The notes: generated by a model from the sequence alone, not told the origin. Shown: positions 8,079 through 17,626, counted from the stretch's first letter. The stretch: 64,000 nucleotides of DNA from Microcoleus sp. FACHB-61 (GCA_014695295.1 JACJNY010000078.1:1-64000); one strand, 5' to 3'. Made by a program: numbers and translations.

Positions 8079-9836
8079 GTGCCTCACCCCCCTTCAAAAG
8101 CCGTCCACTGCATCAATCCAGATTGCCCAAGGCCCTACCCTCAGACTTGGGGCAACAATTTTTGTCATAGTTGCGGGGCTCCGCTGCGGCTAAAAAATCG
8201 CTACGTGCCTCTACAAAGCCTCGGTTCCGGGGGTTTTGCAGCGATTTTCACAGTTTGGGACACAGAAAATCAAACCGAGCGCGTCCTGAAAGTGTTGCTC
8301 GAAACTGCCCCAAAAGCACTGAAACTGTTCGAGCAAGAAGCTTGGGTTTTGGCACTTTTGCGGCACCCCGGCGTCCCGAGAGTCGATCCTGACGGTTATT
8401 TTCACGTCCAAACGCAAAATTTTGCAGGCGGCGAGGGAAATCCTGCGGCGAAGCGGCTGCCTTGTTTGGTAATGGAAAAGATTCACGGCAAAACTTTAGA
8501 AGAAGTTCTCGACGAGCACCCTCAAGGATGTCCGCAGGAATGGGTGTTTAGTTGGCTGAGTCAAGCTGTGGAAATTTTAGAGGAGTTGCACAGGTGTCAG
8601 ATTATTCACCGCGACATTAAACCCTCAAATTTGATGCTGCGAGACCCGGAATCGCCCCAAGTTTTGCTCAGCAAGGGTTTGGGCGGACTGCAATTGGTCG
8701 CGATCGACTTTGGGGGAGTTAAACAGATGGGCGGTGTCGAATTGCAGGGGAAAGATTCTCCGAGTTCGACGCGGTTGATTTCGCCCGGGTACAGTCCGCC
8801 GGAACAAATTGTTGGAGGCGGTGTGGTGCCGGCGACGGATTTTTATGCGCTGGGGCGGACTTGCATTCACTTGCTGACGGGGAAGTATCCGGCAGAAATT
8901 GAAGATCCGATGACGGGAGAGTTGCGGTGGCGCCACATTGTATCTGTGAGTCCGGCTTTGGCGAATTTGTTGGACGATATGGTGCGATCGAACGTGCGGG
9001 AACGTCCGGCGACGGCTGGGGATGTTCGGGCGCGTTTGCAGGAAATTTATGCTAGGAGTAACGGCAAAATCGCGATCGCCCCAATCGGTCAAGCTGTTTG
9101 GGAATTCTGCCGGCAAGTAGTGGTGGCGGGGGCGCAAAAAACGGGAAGTTTGATGGTTGTGCTCTTCGGCGCGATCGCCCAAATCGTGGTAGCTTCTCTG
9201 GATACTGGCTGGGAAATGGTGCTCGGTGGCGTTGGTGGAAGTGCGGGGGCGATCGGCGGTTTGGTTTTGGGCTATGCTTCGCCTATAGGCCAGGAAGTTG
9301 CCAGTTTTCTGAATCAAGGTTTGCAGCAATTAATTCCTAACATCACTTTCGCTGTCGGGCCGGAAGTGCTGCTGTTTGGGTTGGCGGGGTTCGGAACTGC
9401 GATCGGTTTGACGGATGCGGGGAGTTTTCGCCAGCAAAAACAGTATTGGCTGTCTGGATTGATGGGAACTCAGGGCTATTTGTTGGCAGGTTTGTGCTGG
9501 ATGGAAGCAACAGCTTCTAGTGGTGTGCAGGGGGTTATTTTGGGAGCTTTTGCGATCGCCTCTATGACTGTGGGAATGGGTTTGCGCAGCCATCAATTAG
9601 TTCACGCTTTGGTAGTGGCTGTTTTCTCTACGGCAATGTTTCTGTTTCTGAATGCTTGGAACATTTTTCCGGGGAGTTTCTTGGGGATTTTGTCACTATC
9701 TAACGCTACATTAGGCTGGCTGCAAATTTGGGGTTCGATTATGTTCTTTGGTTTGTTGGGAAGTGCGATCGGGCTTTGTTTGGGAGTGAGTCATTATTTA
9801 GTTGTGCCTTTGTTAAGGTGGTTGGGTTGGAAGTAA
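8079..9836 (+). CDS. Ser/Thr protein kinase with zinc ribbon and membrane C-terminus
   Basis: The 585-residue protein begins with a zinc ribbon (Cys11, Cys16, Cys29, Cys32), then a Hanks-type kinase domain (about 42-325): Gly-rich loop LGSGGF, ATP-binding Lys71, catalytic HRDIKPSN (Asp179, Lys181, Asn184) and DFG at 210-212. All key residues are present, so it should be active. From about residue 340 onward several hydrophobic segments predict a multi-span membrane domain, placing the kinase on the cytoplasmic face. This zinc-ribbon/kinase build is common in cyanobacterial SpkB-like kinases. The start is a GTG at 8079; no clear ribosome-binding site is seen. The gene is divergent from rbcL and alone in its transcript. 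Its substrate is unknown. Confidence 0.9.
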   Translation: MPHPPSKAVHCINPDCPRPYPQTWGNNFCHSCGAPLRLKNRYVPLQSLGSGGFAAIFTVWDTENQTERVLKVLLETAPKALKLFEQEAWVLALLRHPGVPRVDPDGYFHVQTQNFAGGEGNPAAKRLPCLVMEKIHGKTLEEVLDEHPQGCPQEWVFSWLSQAVEILEELHRCQIIHRDIKPSNLMLRDPESPQVLLSKGLGGLQLVAIDFGGVKQMGGVELQGKDSPSSTRLISPGYSPPEQIVGGGVVPATDFYALGRTCIHLLTGKYPAEIEDPMTGELRWRHIVSVSPALANLLDDMVRSNVRERPATAGDVRARLQEIYARSNGKIAIAPIGQAVWEFCRQVVVAGAQKTGSLMVVLFGAIAQIVVASLDTGWEMVLGGVGGSAGAIGGLVLGYASPIGQEVASFLNQGLQQLIPNITFAVGPEVLLFGLAGFGTAIGLTDAGSFRQQKQYWLSGLMGTQGYLLAGLCWMEATASSGVQGVILGAFAIASMTVGMGLRSHQLVHALVVAVFSTAMFLFLNAWNIFPGSFLGILSLSNATLGWLQIWGSIMFFGLLGSAIGLCLGVSHYLVVPLLRWLGWK

Positions 9837-9849
9837 TTGTGTTGAGCTA

Positions 9850-9985
9850 CGCAGGACACGGCAATGCCGTTTCCCTACCCGAAAATAATCACGAACACGA
9901 CCTAAGAGATATAACCATTGCCAGATTAATTGTAGGGACACGGCACTGCCGTGTCCTAACCGCCTTGGCGGTTGCTATATCAATT
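9850..9985. repeat. Degenerate copy of the ACACGGCA/TGCCGTGT palindrome element
   Basis: A CAGGACACGGCAATGCCGTTTCC palindrome near 9851-9873 is followed at 9936-9956 by a perfect one: GGACACGGCA, a central C, and the complementary arm. The same perfect 21-base palindrome occurs at 23350 and 23390. The outer terminal repeats seen in the two complete elements (23314 and 53789) are not clear here, so this is a decayed relative. A second hairpin, ACCGCCTTGGCGGT, follows. Confidence 0.7.
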
Positions 9986-10041
9986 TAGATGCTAGACAGC
10001 TTATAATCATGAAGAACATTAAATAATAGCCTCAGAGTGCC

Positions 10042-11331
10042 ATGTCCAAAATATTACTAGAATCCTTTCGGACAGCCTATGCAAATATGGAGTTATCGCC
10101 GCTGATAACTCGGAAAGAAGTCGAGAACTTCCGAGTAGAATACGGGACAGAAGTGCTTGAAGAATTAGAGCAATTAGTCGAAGATGACCCTTCCGGTAGC
10201 GGTAAAATTATTTTTACGGGACATCGCGGTTGCGGTAAGTCTACACTGTTGGCTGAGTTTTGCCGCCAGATGGACGATCGCTATTTTACAGTCTTTTTCT
10301 CGATTTCCGACTTGATAGAAATGTCGGATGTTAATCATATCAATATTTTGTTTGCGATCGCAGTTCAGTTGATGGATGCAGCCGAAAAACAGCAAATTCC
10401 CATCAAACAATCAATTAAAGAATCATTTTATAACTGGTTTGCCACTAAAACTAAAACAAAAATTGACGAATTGAGTGCCAGCGGATCGGTCGGTTTTAAC
10501 TTGTTTAAGATGATTACAGGGAAGTTAAAAGCTGATGCGACGATTCGTGAAGAAATAAAACAAGAATTTATTCGCAAAGTTTCTGATTTGGTTGCAACAA
10601 TTAACGAGATTGCTGCCGTAGTTCGACAAGGCGCCAAAAAAGACATAATTGTAGTGATTGATGACCTGGATAAGTTGGATTTAGGTGTAGTTCGCCAAGT
10701 TTATCAAGAACATATCAAAGCCCTATTTTTGCCAAATTTTAGGATGATTTTAACAACTCCTATTTCCGCGCTGCGAGATGTCTCTTTAGCCGCTACCGTG
10801 GAAACGGAAACTAACGATCAAATCGTGTTTATGCCAGTAACTAAGCTTTTTAAACGCGGGGAAAGCCGGAATGCTGATGCTGTTGCAATGGCGGAACCGG
10901 CGGCGAGATTGAAAGAGATTTTAGCTAAACGCTTGGGAAGGGAATTGATCGAACCGGAAACACTCGATCGCCTTGTCGCCTACAGCGGTGGAGTATTGCG
11001 AGAATTGATTAGAATTGCTAACGAATGCTGCCGCATTTGTTTGCGGTTGGTGCGACGGAATCCAGAAGCGGCGATTAAAATTAATGCTGAGGTGTTTGAG
11101 GAAGCGATTAATAAATTGCGGATCGATTTTGATACCCGTTTAGGAACAACGGATTATGAGATGTTGATAGCAACTTACAGAGATTTTAAACCTGCTGACC
11201 CGAAAGCACAAGGGTTTTTGGACTTGCTGCATGGGTTATACGTTTTGGAATATCGCAATGCTGTTTTGTGGTACGACATTCACCCGATCGTGCTAGAATT
11301 GTTAAAGCAGCGAGATGATTTTCCGCGTTAA
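10042..11331 (+). CDS. P-loop ATPase (AAA/KAP-like), 429 aa
   Basis: The protein has a Walker A at residues 60-68 (GHRGCGKST) and a Walker B at about 202-208 (IIVVIDD, followed by LDKLD), with an arginine-rich helical lid region (GGVLRELIRIANECCRICLRLVRR, about 315-335). The body resembles AAA/KAP-type or STAND-like ATPases that act as molecular switches. There is no attached effector or sensor domain. The next gene, 278 bases downstream on the same strand, encodes a TPR protein whose N-terminal domain is typical of proteins that work with such ATPases, so the two may form a switch pair. The intervening gap is filled with repeats, so cotranscription is uncertain. Target and trigger are unknown. 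Confidence 0.75.
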   Translation: MSKILLESFRTAYANMELSPLITRKEVENFRVEYGTEVLEELEQLVEDDPSGSGKIIFTGHRGCGKSTLLAEFCRQMDDRYFTVFFSISDLIEMSDVNHINILFAIAVQLMDAAEKQQIPIKQSIKESFYNWFATKTKTKIDELSASGSVGFNLFKMITGKLKADATIREEIKQEFIRKVSDLVATINEIAAVVRQGAKKDIIVVIDDLDKLDLGVVRQVYQEHIKALFLPNFRMILTTPISALRDVSLAATVETETNDQIVFMPVTKLFKRGESRNADAVAMAEPAARLKEILAKRLGRELIEPETLDRLVAYSGGVLRELIRIANECCRICLRLVRRNPEAAIKINAEVFEEAINKLRIDFDTRLGTTDYEMLIATYRDFKPADPKAQGFLDLLHGLYVLEYRNAVLWYDIHPIVLELLKQRDDFPR

Positions 11332-11339
11332 TAATTTCT

Positions 11340-11587
11340 TTTATACTCAACAATTAAACTCTGCGTTAAAACGGCGGTTGAAACCGTTAGCAACGCGAAC
11401 ACACAAACAAAGTCGGCCTACGCCGACTAAGGTAATGTCTGAGTCCAAAGTCGATCCCCCCTAGCCCCCCTTAACAAGGGGGGGACAAGAGTATTCTCAA
11501 ACTCAACCCCTACTCCCCTTAATAAGGAGGGGACAAGAGTGTTCTCAAAGTCCCCCTTATTAAGGGGGATTTAGGGGGATCGAGACT
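11340..11587. repeat. Cluster of intergenic palindromes between ATPase and TPR genes
   Basis: The gap opens with a GGCGGTTGAAACCG module and an AAAGTCGGC...GCCGACT hairpin (about 11370-11430; inverted relative at about 53935-53982). Three hairpins follow with arms CCCCCTT/AAGGGGG at about 11465-11483, 11514-11535 and 11551-11568, two of them linked by GGGGACAAGAGT. The final 42 bases (11546-11587) recur with one mismatch at 49312-49353. Confidence 0.8.
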
Positions 11588-11609
11588 TCGATACCAATGA
11601 CAATTAATT

Positions 11610-13535
11610 ATGTCGAATCTCAACAGTCAAAACCAAGATAATTATGAAGATTTACTCGTGTCAATTGAAGCGGGTAAAGATATTCTCAACTTGCTAATCG
11701 CAGTTTGCGATGATAGCGACTGTCGCGATCGCCTGATTGCGGATTATGAAGCACAACTCGAACCGGATATCCGCCGCTATCGCGTTGAATTGGCGAGGGG
11801 TGAACCGAGTTTGCGATCGGCGATCGCCAATTTAGTCGAACAAGAAGCATATTTGCAGCAGCGGGGAAAAGCCGTGATCACCGTGACGGGTGTGGAAAAA
11901 CTGCGGTTTTTTAAACAATTTGGCGAAAGTCGATCGGAACAAGAAGTGTTTTTTGGATATTTGCAATGGACGCGGGAAGCCTTGCGGGAGTTTCCGTTTT
12001 CGATTGTCTTGTGGGTGACGCGACAAATTGAAGTTTTGATTAGCAATGAATCTCCTGATTTTTGGAGTTGGCGGAAAGGTGTGTTTCGCTTTGATACGAA
12101 AAAAACTGCGGCTGTTCCCAAAACTGAATTTGAACCGTTTCGATCCCTAGTTGAAGAGGACGATCGCGAACCGCCGAGTTTGATTCCGCTGGAAGATTTG
12201 CAGGATTTAATCGCGCGAACCGAACAGAAAAAAGGACTCGAAGACCCTAGTTTGGCAAGTCTTTATGCGAGTATGGGGAAGATTTATGACAGAAGGATCA
12301 AGTCGGGAGAGTGCGAAAACTTTCAGCAAGAGTATGAATTGGCGATCGACTGTTTTAAAAAGGCGATCGCCCTTCAACAAGAGTTAGAGATGGAAGCAGA
12401 ATTATCAAGTAGCTTGAATTACCTCGCCGGACTTTATCGTGACCAAGGAAGGTACTCGGAAGCAGAACCGCTGTTGTTGCAAGCATTAGAAATAGACAGG
12501 CGATCGCTCCCAGAAGACCATCCGGATTTAGCCATGCACCTCAACAATTTAGCTTTACTTTATCGTGACCAAGGAAGGTACTCGGAAGCAGAATCGCTGT
12601 ATTTGCAAGCATTAGAAATAGTCAGGCGCTCGCTCCCAGAAGACCATCCGGCTTTAGCCATTGACCTCAACAATTTAGCCGAACTTTATCGTTCCCAAGG
12701 AAGGTACTCGGAAGCGGAACCGCTATATTTACAAGCATTAGAAATAGACAGGCGCTCGCTCCCAGAAGACCATCCCGGTTTAGCCACTCACCTCAACAAT
12801 TTAGCCGGACTTTATCGTTCCCAAGGCAGGTACTTGGAAGCGGAACCGCTGTATTTACAAGCATTAGAAATAGACAGGCGCTCGCTCCCAGAAGACCATC
12901 CCGGTTTAGCCACTCACCTCAACAATTTAGCCGGACTTTATCGTTCCCAAGGAAGGTACTCGGAAGCGGAACCGCTGTATTTACAAGCATTAGAAATAGA
13001 CAGGCGCTCGCTCCCAGAAGACCATCCCGGTTTAGCCACTCACCTCAACAATTTAGCCGGACTTTATCATTCCCAAGGAAGGTACTCGGAAGCGGAACCG
13101 CTGTATTTGCAAGCATTAGAAATAGACAGGCGCTCGCTCCCAGAAGACCATCCCGGTTTAGCCACTCACCTCAACAATTTAGCCGGACTTTATGAAGCCC
13201 AAGGCAGGTACTTGGAAGCGGAACCGCTGTATTTACAAGCATTAGAGATAGGCAGACGATCGCTCCCAGAAGACCATCCCAGTTTAGCCACTCGCCTCAA
13301 CAATTTAGCCGGACTTTATTATGTCCAAGGAAGGTACTCGGAAGCAGAACCGCTGTGTTTGCAAGCTGTGGAAATTATTCGCAACAAATTGCCAAAAAAC
13401 CACCCCGACATTCAGATTATGTGGAAAAATTATGTGGGGCTGTGGCGGGAAGGAATCAGTAAAGGACATTTGACATTTGAGCAATTGCAAGAACATCCTT
13501 TCGGGGAACAGTTATTAGCAGAAATTCAGGAATAA
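11610..13535 (+). CDS. Kinesin-light-chain-type TPR protein (641 aa)
   Basis: Residues 1-165 form a domain I recognise from other cyanobacterial TPR proteins (phrases VITVTGVEKL, SRSEQEVFFGYLQWTRE, SPDFWSWRKGVFRF). It looks like an ATPase-related fold with no P-loop visible. Residues ~280-605 are eight 42-residue kinesin-light-chain-type TPR units with the core GRYSEAEPLYLQALEIDRR and SLPEDHP. The units are almost identical at DNA level (126-bp period), pointing to recent expansion or frequent recombination. It lies downstream of the P-loop ATPase gene and may be its sensor or scaffold. No enzymatic domain follows the repeats. The ATG at 11610 lies just past a block of palindromic repeats; no strong ribosome-binding site is seen. 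Confidence 0.8.
   Translation: MSNLNSQNQDNYEDLLVSIEAGKDILNLLIAVCDDSDCRDRLIADYEAQLEPDIRRYRVELARGEPSLRSAIANLVEQEAYLQQRGKAVITVTGVEKLRFFKQFGESRSEQEVFFGYLQWTREALREFPFSIVLWVTRQIEVLISNESPDFWSWRKGVFRFDTKKTAAVPKTEFEPFRSLVEEDDREPPSLIPLEDLQDLIARTEQKKGLEDPSLASLYASMGKIYDRRIKSGECENFQQEYELAIDCFKKAIALQQELEMEAELSSSLNYLAGLYRDQGRYSEAEPLLLQALEIDRRSLPEDHPDLAMHLNNLALLYRDQGRYSEAESLYLQALEIVRRSLPEDHPALAIDLNNLAELYRSQGRYSEAEPLYLQALEIDRRSLPEDHPGLATHLNNLAGLYRSQGRYLEAEPLYLQALEIDRRSLPEDHPGLATHLNNLAGLYRSQGRYSEAEPLYLQALEIDRRSLPEDHPGLATHLNNLAGLYHSQGRYSEAEPLYLQALEIDRRSLPEDHPGLATHLNNLAGLYEAQGRYLEAEPLYLQALEIGRRSLPEDHPSLATRLNNLAGLYYVQGRYSEAEPLCLQAVEIIRNKLPKNHPDIQIMWKNYVGLWREGISKGHLTFEQLQEHPFGEQLLAEIQE
12447..13420 (+). repeat. 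126-bp tandem coding repeat (8 TPR units)
   Basis: Eight consecutive 126-bp units encode the kinesin-light-chain-type TPRs of the 641-residue protein. Units 3-6 differ from each other at only a few bases, so copy number is likely to vary between strains. Confidence 0.9.
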
Positions 13536-13826
13536 ATAAAAATATCGCTCAGTTACAAATATTGTTAAAATGTACAATATGCAGCCTAAATTGTAGATTC
13601 TTTAGTTGAGCGCTCGTAGCTTGCTTATACATAGTGCTGAGGCGCATCATTGCAGCCGTGCATTGAGTTTTTGCTGGTGCGTGAGGCGCTGAATTAATTT
13701 GCTCAATTTTTTGTGATAATTCTTAATCGCCGCGCCTCATACACCCTACAATATGGATTGTATATAATTTGTTATATTTGATATTATAAGTAATAGCAGG
13801 AAATAATATTATATTTTTGCACTAAA

Positions 13827-14603
13827 ATGTCAGTCACTACTCATCAATTAATTCAGTGGAAACAACAAGGGCGGTCAATTGTTGCCCTGACAGCTTATGA
13901 TTATGCGATCGCCCAACTCATCGATCAAGCAGGCGTAGATATCATCCTAGTCGGCGATTCCCTCGCCATGACAGTCTTAGGCTACGACACAACCCTACCC
14001 ATAACCCTTGATGAAATGCTGCACCACGCTAAAGCAGTGCGTCGCGGAGTTAAACAAGGATTAATTGTGGTCGATTTGCCGTTTTTGACTTACCAAGAAA
14101 GTCCCCAGCAAGCCATGCACTCTGCCGGGAGAGCTTTGAAAGAAACCGGCGCTCAAGCTGTAAAATTAGAAGGTGGATATCCAGCAATGGCCGCCACAGT
14201 TTCGCAGCTAACATCCGCCGGAATTCCGGTGATGGGACACGTCGGTTTAACTCCACAGTCGGTACACCAACTCGGCTACAAAAAACAAGGAAAAACGGCC
14301 GAAGCAGCCGATCGCATCCTAGCAGAGTCGATCGCGCTTCAAGAAGCAGGCGCGTTTGCGATCGTCTTAGAACACATTCCCGCAGACTTAGCCGCTCAAA
14401 TTACCCAAAAATTAACTATTCCCACCATTGGTATCGGCGCCGGGCCGCACTGCGACGGTCAAGTTTTAGTTACTTCCGATTTGTTGGGACTTTCCGAAAA
14501 ACAGCCGCCTTTTGCTAAAGCTTACGCCAATTTGCGAGAAACAATTACCCAAGCTGTGAAAGATTATTCCCTTGAAGTTAGAGAAGGCAAATTTCCCGAA
14601 TAG
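13827..14603 (+). CDS. panB: 3-methyl-2-oxobutanoate hydroxymethyltransferase
   Basis: PanB transfers a one-carbon unit from 5,10-methylene-tetrahydrofolate to alpha-ketoisovalerate, giving ketopantoate, the first committed step to pantothenate and coenzyme A. The 258-residue TIM-barrel protein shows the family segments [29 protein letters not shown] (metal-binding Asp), [15 protein letters not shown] and IPTIGIGAG with the catalytic Glu in LEHIP. Length is normal. It is followed by a hairpin shared with the convergent tatA gene. The 290-bp gap upstream shows AT-rich sequence with a TATAAT at 13763 but no convincing -35 box. Confidence 0.97.
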   Translation: MSVTTHQLIQWKQQGRSIVALTAYDYAIAQLIDQAGVDIILVGDSLAMTVLGYDTTLPITLDEMLHHAKAVRRGVKQGLIVVDLPFLTYQESPQQAMHSAGRALKETGAQAVKLEGGYPAMAATVSQLTSAGIPVMGHVGLTPQSVHQLGYKKQGKTAEAADRILAESIALQEAGAFAIVLEHIPADLAAQITQKLTIPTIGIGAGPHCDGQVLVTSDLLGLSEKQPPFAKAYANLRETITQAVKDYSLEVREGKFPE

Positions 14604-14604
14604 G

Positions 14605-14660
14605 TTCGTAGTGAGGGCTTGAACCCTTAAAAATCAGGACTAAAATCCTCACTACAAACC
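14605..14660. terminator. Shared palindrome between convergent panB and tatA
   Basis: Long inverted repeat with arms GTAGTGAGG (14609-14617) and CCTCACTAC (14648-14656), extended by GGTT/AACC-like ends, with a smaller GGGCTTGAACCC hairpin inside. Its position between two convergent genes suggests a bidirectional terminator. The sequence also looks like a dispersed palindromic repeat common in Oscillatoriales. Confidence 0.6.
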
Positions 14661-14664
14661 TAAT

Positions 14665-14856
14665 TTACACTTTCGGCTGGCCCTCTTCCTCTTTATCCTT
14701 CTCAACAGCTTCATCCTCAGATTGACCAACCCCTTCCTTAAAACTCCGCAGCGTTTTGCCCAAAGCATTTCCTAACTCAGGAATCTTCTTGGGGCCGAAA
14801 ATTAGTATGGCAACCACCGCAACAATGCCCATTTCGGGCAATCCCAGACCAAACAT
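14665..14856 (-). CDS. tatA: Twin-arginine translocase subunit TatA/E
   Basis: This 63-residue protein has one membrane segment near the N-terminus (GIVAVVAILIFG, about 10-21), the conserved FGPKKIPELG hinge, an amphipathic helix (about 25-45) and a charged Glu/Lys tail. TatA oligomers form the pore through which folded proteins with twin-arginine signals cross the thylakoid or cytoplasmic membrane. The size is at the short end, as in cyanobacterial TatA/E. No tatC is in the window. Confidence 0.92.
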   Translation of the reverse strand: MFGLGLPEMGIVAVVAILIFGPKKIPELGNALGKTLRSFKEGVGQSEDEAVEKDKEEEGQPKV

Positions 14857-14984
14857 ACAAAATCTCCTGTAAAACTTGCTCGATCGTAAGTCAATCTACT
14901 GATATTGTTAAAGTATCTACCTTTTTTCCTGCATCCTGCAACAGTAGAATCAAGTTTTATTAAGCTATCCCCCGATAAATAGGA

Positions 14985-15722
14985 ATGTTAGAAATATCCC
15001 AGCCTTCTCTGCGCGACCAACAGCACCATCTCATCCGCGATTTAGCAGACCGGATGGAAGCTGTATGGCACCGCTATCTCGACCTCGAACCCTACCACCT
15101 GCCCGCTGAGTTGGGATACGTAGAAGGCCGCTTGGAAGGAGAAAAACTGATCATTGAAAACCGCTGCTATCAAACGCCCCAGTTCCGCAAAATACACCTC
15201 GAACTCGCTAAAGTCGGGCCATTGCTTGACATTCTGCACTGCGTGATGTTTCCCAGACCGAATTATGCTTTGCCGATGTTCGGTACGGATATCGTAGCAG
15301 GCAAAGGTCAAGTTAGCGCCGCGATCGCAGACCTTTCTCCCCTCAATCCCGATCGAACTTTGTCGGAAACCTACCGAACCCAACTGGAAATTTTGCCGAT
15401 AAAGCAATTTTCTTCTCCCCGCCAAATTCCCGAATGGGGGGATATTTTTTCAGAATTTTGTCTGTTTGTGCGCCCAGAGTCGATCGAAGAAAACAGTCGG
15501 TTTTTGGATATTGTTGAATCCTACGTTGAAATTCACTGCAAACAGGCAGTCGCTTCCGAACCAGTCTCTGCCGCCGAAGCATCGGAAATTCTCGACGCTC
15601 AAATTTACTACTGCACCCAGCAGCAGCAAAACGACAAAACCCGCCGCGTACTCGAAAAAGCTTTCGGTCAAGATTGGGCCGAACATTACATGACCGAGGT
15701 GCTTTTTGATATCCCTAAATAG
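14985..15722 (+). CDS. pcyA: Phycocyanobilin:ferredoxin oxidoreductase
   Basis: PcyA reduces biliverdin IXalpha to phycocyanobilin with four electrons from ferredoxin, supplying chromophore for phycobilisomes and phytochromes. The 245-residue length is normal. Catalytic Glu73, His85 and Asp102 are in place (equivalent to the Glu76, His88 and Asp105 described for the Synechocystis enzyme), in the segments RKIHLEL, LHCVMFPRPNYALPMFGTD. No reductase or heme oxygenase gene is adjacent. The ATG at 14985 follows a TAGGA motif. It runs in the same direction as devB, 71 bases downstream, but a shared transcript is not shown. Confidence 0.97.
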   Translation: MLEISQPSLRDQQHHLIRDLADRMEAVWHRYLDLEPYHLPAELGYVEGRLEGEKLIIENRCYQTPQFRKIHLELAKVGPLLDILHCVMFPRPNYALPMFGTDIVAGKGQVSAAIADLSPLNPDRTLSETYRTQLEILPIKQFSSPRQIPEWGDIFSEFCLFVRPESIEENSRFLDIVESYVEIHCKQAVASEPVSAAEASEILDAQIYYCTQQQQNDKTRRVLEKAFGQDWAEHYMTEVLFDIPK

Positions 15723-15793
15723 CTGAAATTGGTTTACAATACTTCACAGTGGGTGAAAAAAACTTAATCAGGAAATCACCTACTTTATAAGTC

Positions 15794-17437
15794 ATGGGAA
15801 AGGAATCACCGGTCAAGGATAAATCATTTTTAAAACCCCCAGGACGAGGAATCATCGGTTTAGCGATCGCCGCCACTGTAGTTACCACAGGAGTCGGTTT
15901 TTGGCAAGTTTCTCAACTTAGAAAAGCCGAAGAGTTAAAGGCAGCGGCTGCAACGGCTGCTGCAACTCCCGCCTCCACCCGCAGCAGCGTTACCGCTTTG
16001 GGTAGGTTGACTCCGCAGGGGGAAGTTATCAAATTGTCAGCCCCTTCGGCGTCGGAGGGAGCAAGAATTGAACTGTTGCAGGTGGAAGAGGGCGATCGAG
16101 TCAGTCAAGGACAAATCATAGCAGTTCTCGATACGCGCGATCGGCTCCAAGCAATCCTCCAACAAGCCGACAAAGAAGTCAAAGTCAAACAAGCAGAATT
16201 AGCGAAAATTCAAGCAGGCGCAAAAACAGGCGTTGTCGGCGCTCAAAAAGCAGAAGTTGCCAAGTTTGAAGCACAAGTGCAAAGGGAAACCGAAGGCGAA
16301 GCAGCGAATGTCGCCCGCTTAGAAGCTCAACTGCGAAGAGAAACCGAAGCCGAACAAGCTAACGTCGCCAAATTCGAGGCACAACTGCAAAGAGAAACCG
16401 AAGCCGAACAAGCTAATCTTGCCAAATTTGAGGCACAACTCCAAAGAGAAACAGAGGTGCAGCAATCCAAATTGGCTAGGCTAGAAGCTCTATTGCGCGG
16501 CGAAATTGCCTCTCAAAACGCTACAGTCGATCGACTAAAAGCCGAATTAGCCAACGCCGAAGCCGAGGAACAACGCAACAAAGAACTTTCCGAAACAGGC
16601 GCAATTTCTGATTCGGCATACGACACCAAACGTTTAGCAGGAGAGACGGCTCGCCAGAGAGTCAGAGAAGCTCAAGCTGTATTAGAAAAAACAGTGCAAA
16701 CACTGCAAGAGCAAATAGTCGAAACTCAAGCAACAATCAAACAAACAGTAGAAACAGGCAAGCAGGAAATCAATCAATCCCGAGCCAATCTCAGACGCAA
16801 GGTGGAAACAGGCAGGGAGGAAATTAATCAAGCTAGAGCCACCTTAAATCAAAAGAGAGAAACAGGTATAGAACAAATCAATCAAGCCGAAGCAATACTC
16901 AAACAAAAAGCAGAAACCGGCCAAGAAGAAATCAATCAAGCCAAAGCAAATCTCGACCAGATTGCCGAAGTCCGTCCCGAAGACGTGCAAGCCGCCCAAG
17001 CCGCAATTGAAAGTGCGATTGCCACCAAACAAAAAGCTCAAGTAGACTTAAACTTAAGCTACGTCAAAGCACCCGTATCCGGCTACATCCTCAAAGTTCA
17101 CAGCCGACAAGGAGAAGGTGTCAACACTCAAGACGGCATCGTAGAACTAGGCCGCACCGATCAAATGTATGCCGTCGCTGAAGTTTACGAAACCGACATC
17201 GCCAAAGTGCAAAACGGCCAGCGCGCAACAGTCACCAGCCCGGTTTTTGCAGGCACTTTGAAAGGCACAGTCGCTCGCATCGGCAAACAAATCGGCAAAA
17301 AAGATGTCCTCAATACAGACCCCGCAGCCGACACCGACGCGAGAGTTATCGAAGTAAGAATTCGCCTCGATCCGGAATCTAGCAAGAAAGTTGCAACCCT
17401 GACAAACTTGCAGGTTGAAGTTAAAATAGATATCTAA
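15794..17437 (+). CDS. devB: DevB-like membrane fusion protein of an ABC exporter
   Basis: The 547-residue protein has one N-terminal membrane anchor (about residues 18-37), a biotinyl-lipoyl-like half motif (IELLQVEEGDRVSQGQIIAVLDTRD, about 75-100), a very long coiled-coil hairpin (about 105-415) and a C-terminal beta barrel. It would bridge the inner-membrane DevCA pump to an outer-membrane TolC-type channel. The coil contains near-repeats such as RETEAEQANVAKFEAQL and related phrases with INQA, suggesting lengthening by internal duplication; it is longer than many DevB proteins. With devC and devA downstream it makes an exporter for glycolipid or another envelope substance. In the absence of heterocyst genes the substrate should not be assumed to be heterocyst glycolipid. 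Confidence 0.88.
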   Translation: MGKESPVKDKSFLKPPGRGIIGLAIAATVVTTGVGFWQVSQLRKAEELKAAAATAAATPASTRSSVTALGRLTPQGEVIKLSAPSASEGARIELLQVEEGDRVSQGQIIAVLDTRDRLQAILQQADKEVKVKQAELAKIQAGAKTGVVGAQKAEVAKFEAQVQRETEGEAANVARLEAQLRRETEAEQANVAKFEAQLQRETEAEQANLAKFEAQLQRETEVQQSKLARLEALLRGEIASQNATVDRLKAELANAEAEEQRNKELSETGAISDSAYDTKRLAGETARQRVREAQAVLEKTVQTLQEQIVETQATIKQTVETGKQEINQSRANLRRKVETGREEINQARATLNQKRETGIEQINQAEAILKQKAETGQEEINQAKANLDQIAEVRPEDVQAAQAAIESAIATKQKAQVDLNLSYVKAPVSGYILKVHSRQGEGVNTQDGIVELGRTDQMYAVAEVYETDIAKVQNGQRATVTSPVFAGTLKGTVARIGKQIGKKDVLNTDPAADTDARVIEVRIRLDPESSKKVATLTNLQVEVKIDI

Positions 17438-17572
17438 ATTTTACCTTGACAAAACTTACGCATGGGGACTCAAGCAACCGGGTTTTTTACCGAGATTAAG
17501 GGGTTGAATCAAATATAATGGTAAAAAACCCGGTTTCTCAACACCCGTGCTTAAGTCCTAAAATTATTCAAT

Positions 17573-17614
17573 CCAAAATCCAAAATCTAAAATCTAAAAT
17601 CTAAAATCTAAAAT
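17573..17614. repeat. Heptamer tandem array C(C/T)AAAAT x6
   Basis: Six contiguous 7-bp units, two CCAAAAT then four CTAAAAT, end 12 bases before the devC ATG. Just upstream (about 17480-17540) is an inverted repeat with AACCGGGTTTTTTACC and GGTAAAAAACCCGGTTTCT arms, related to sequence at 23219 and about 39105-39175. Confidence 0.9.
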
Positions 17615-17626
17615 TGATTGACTGTT

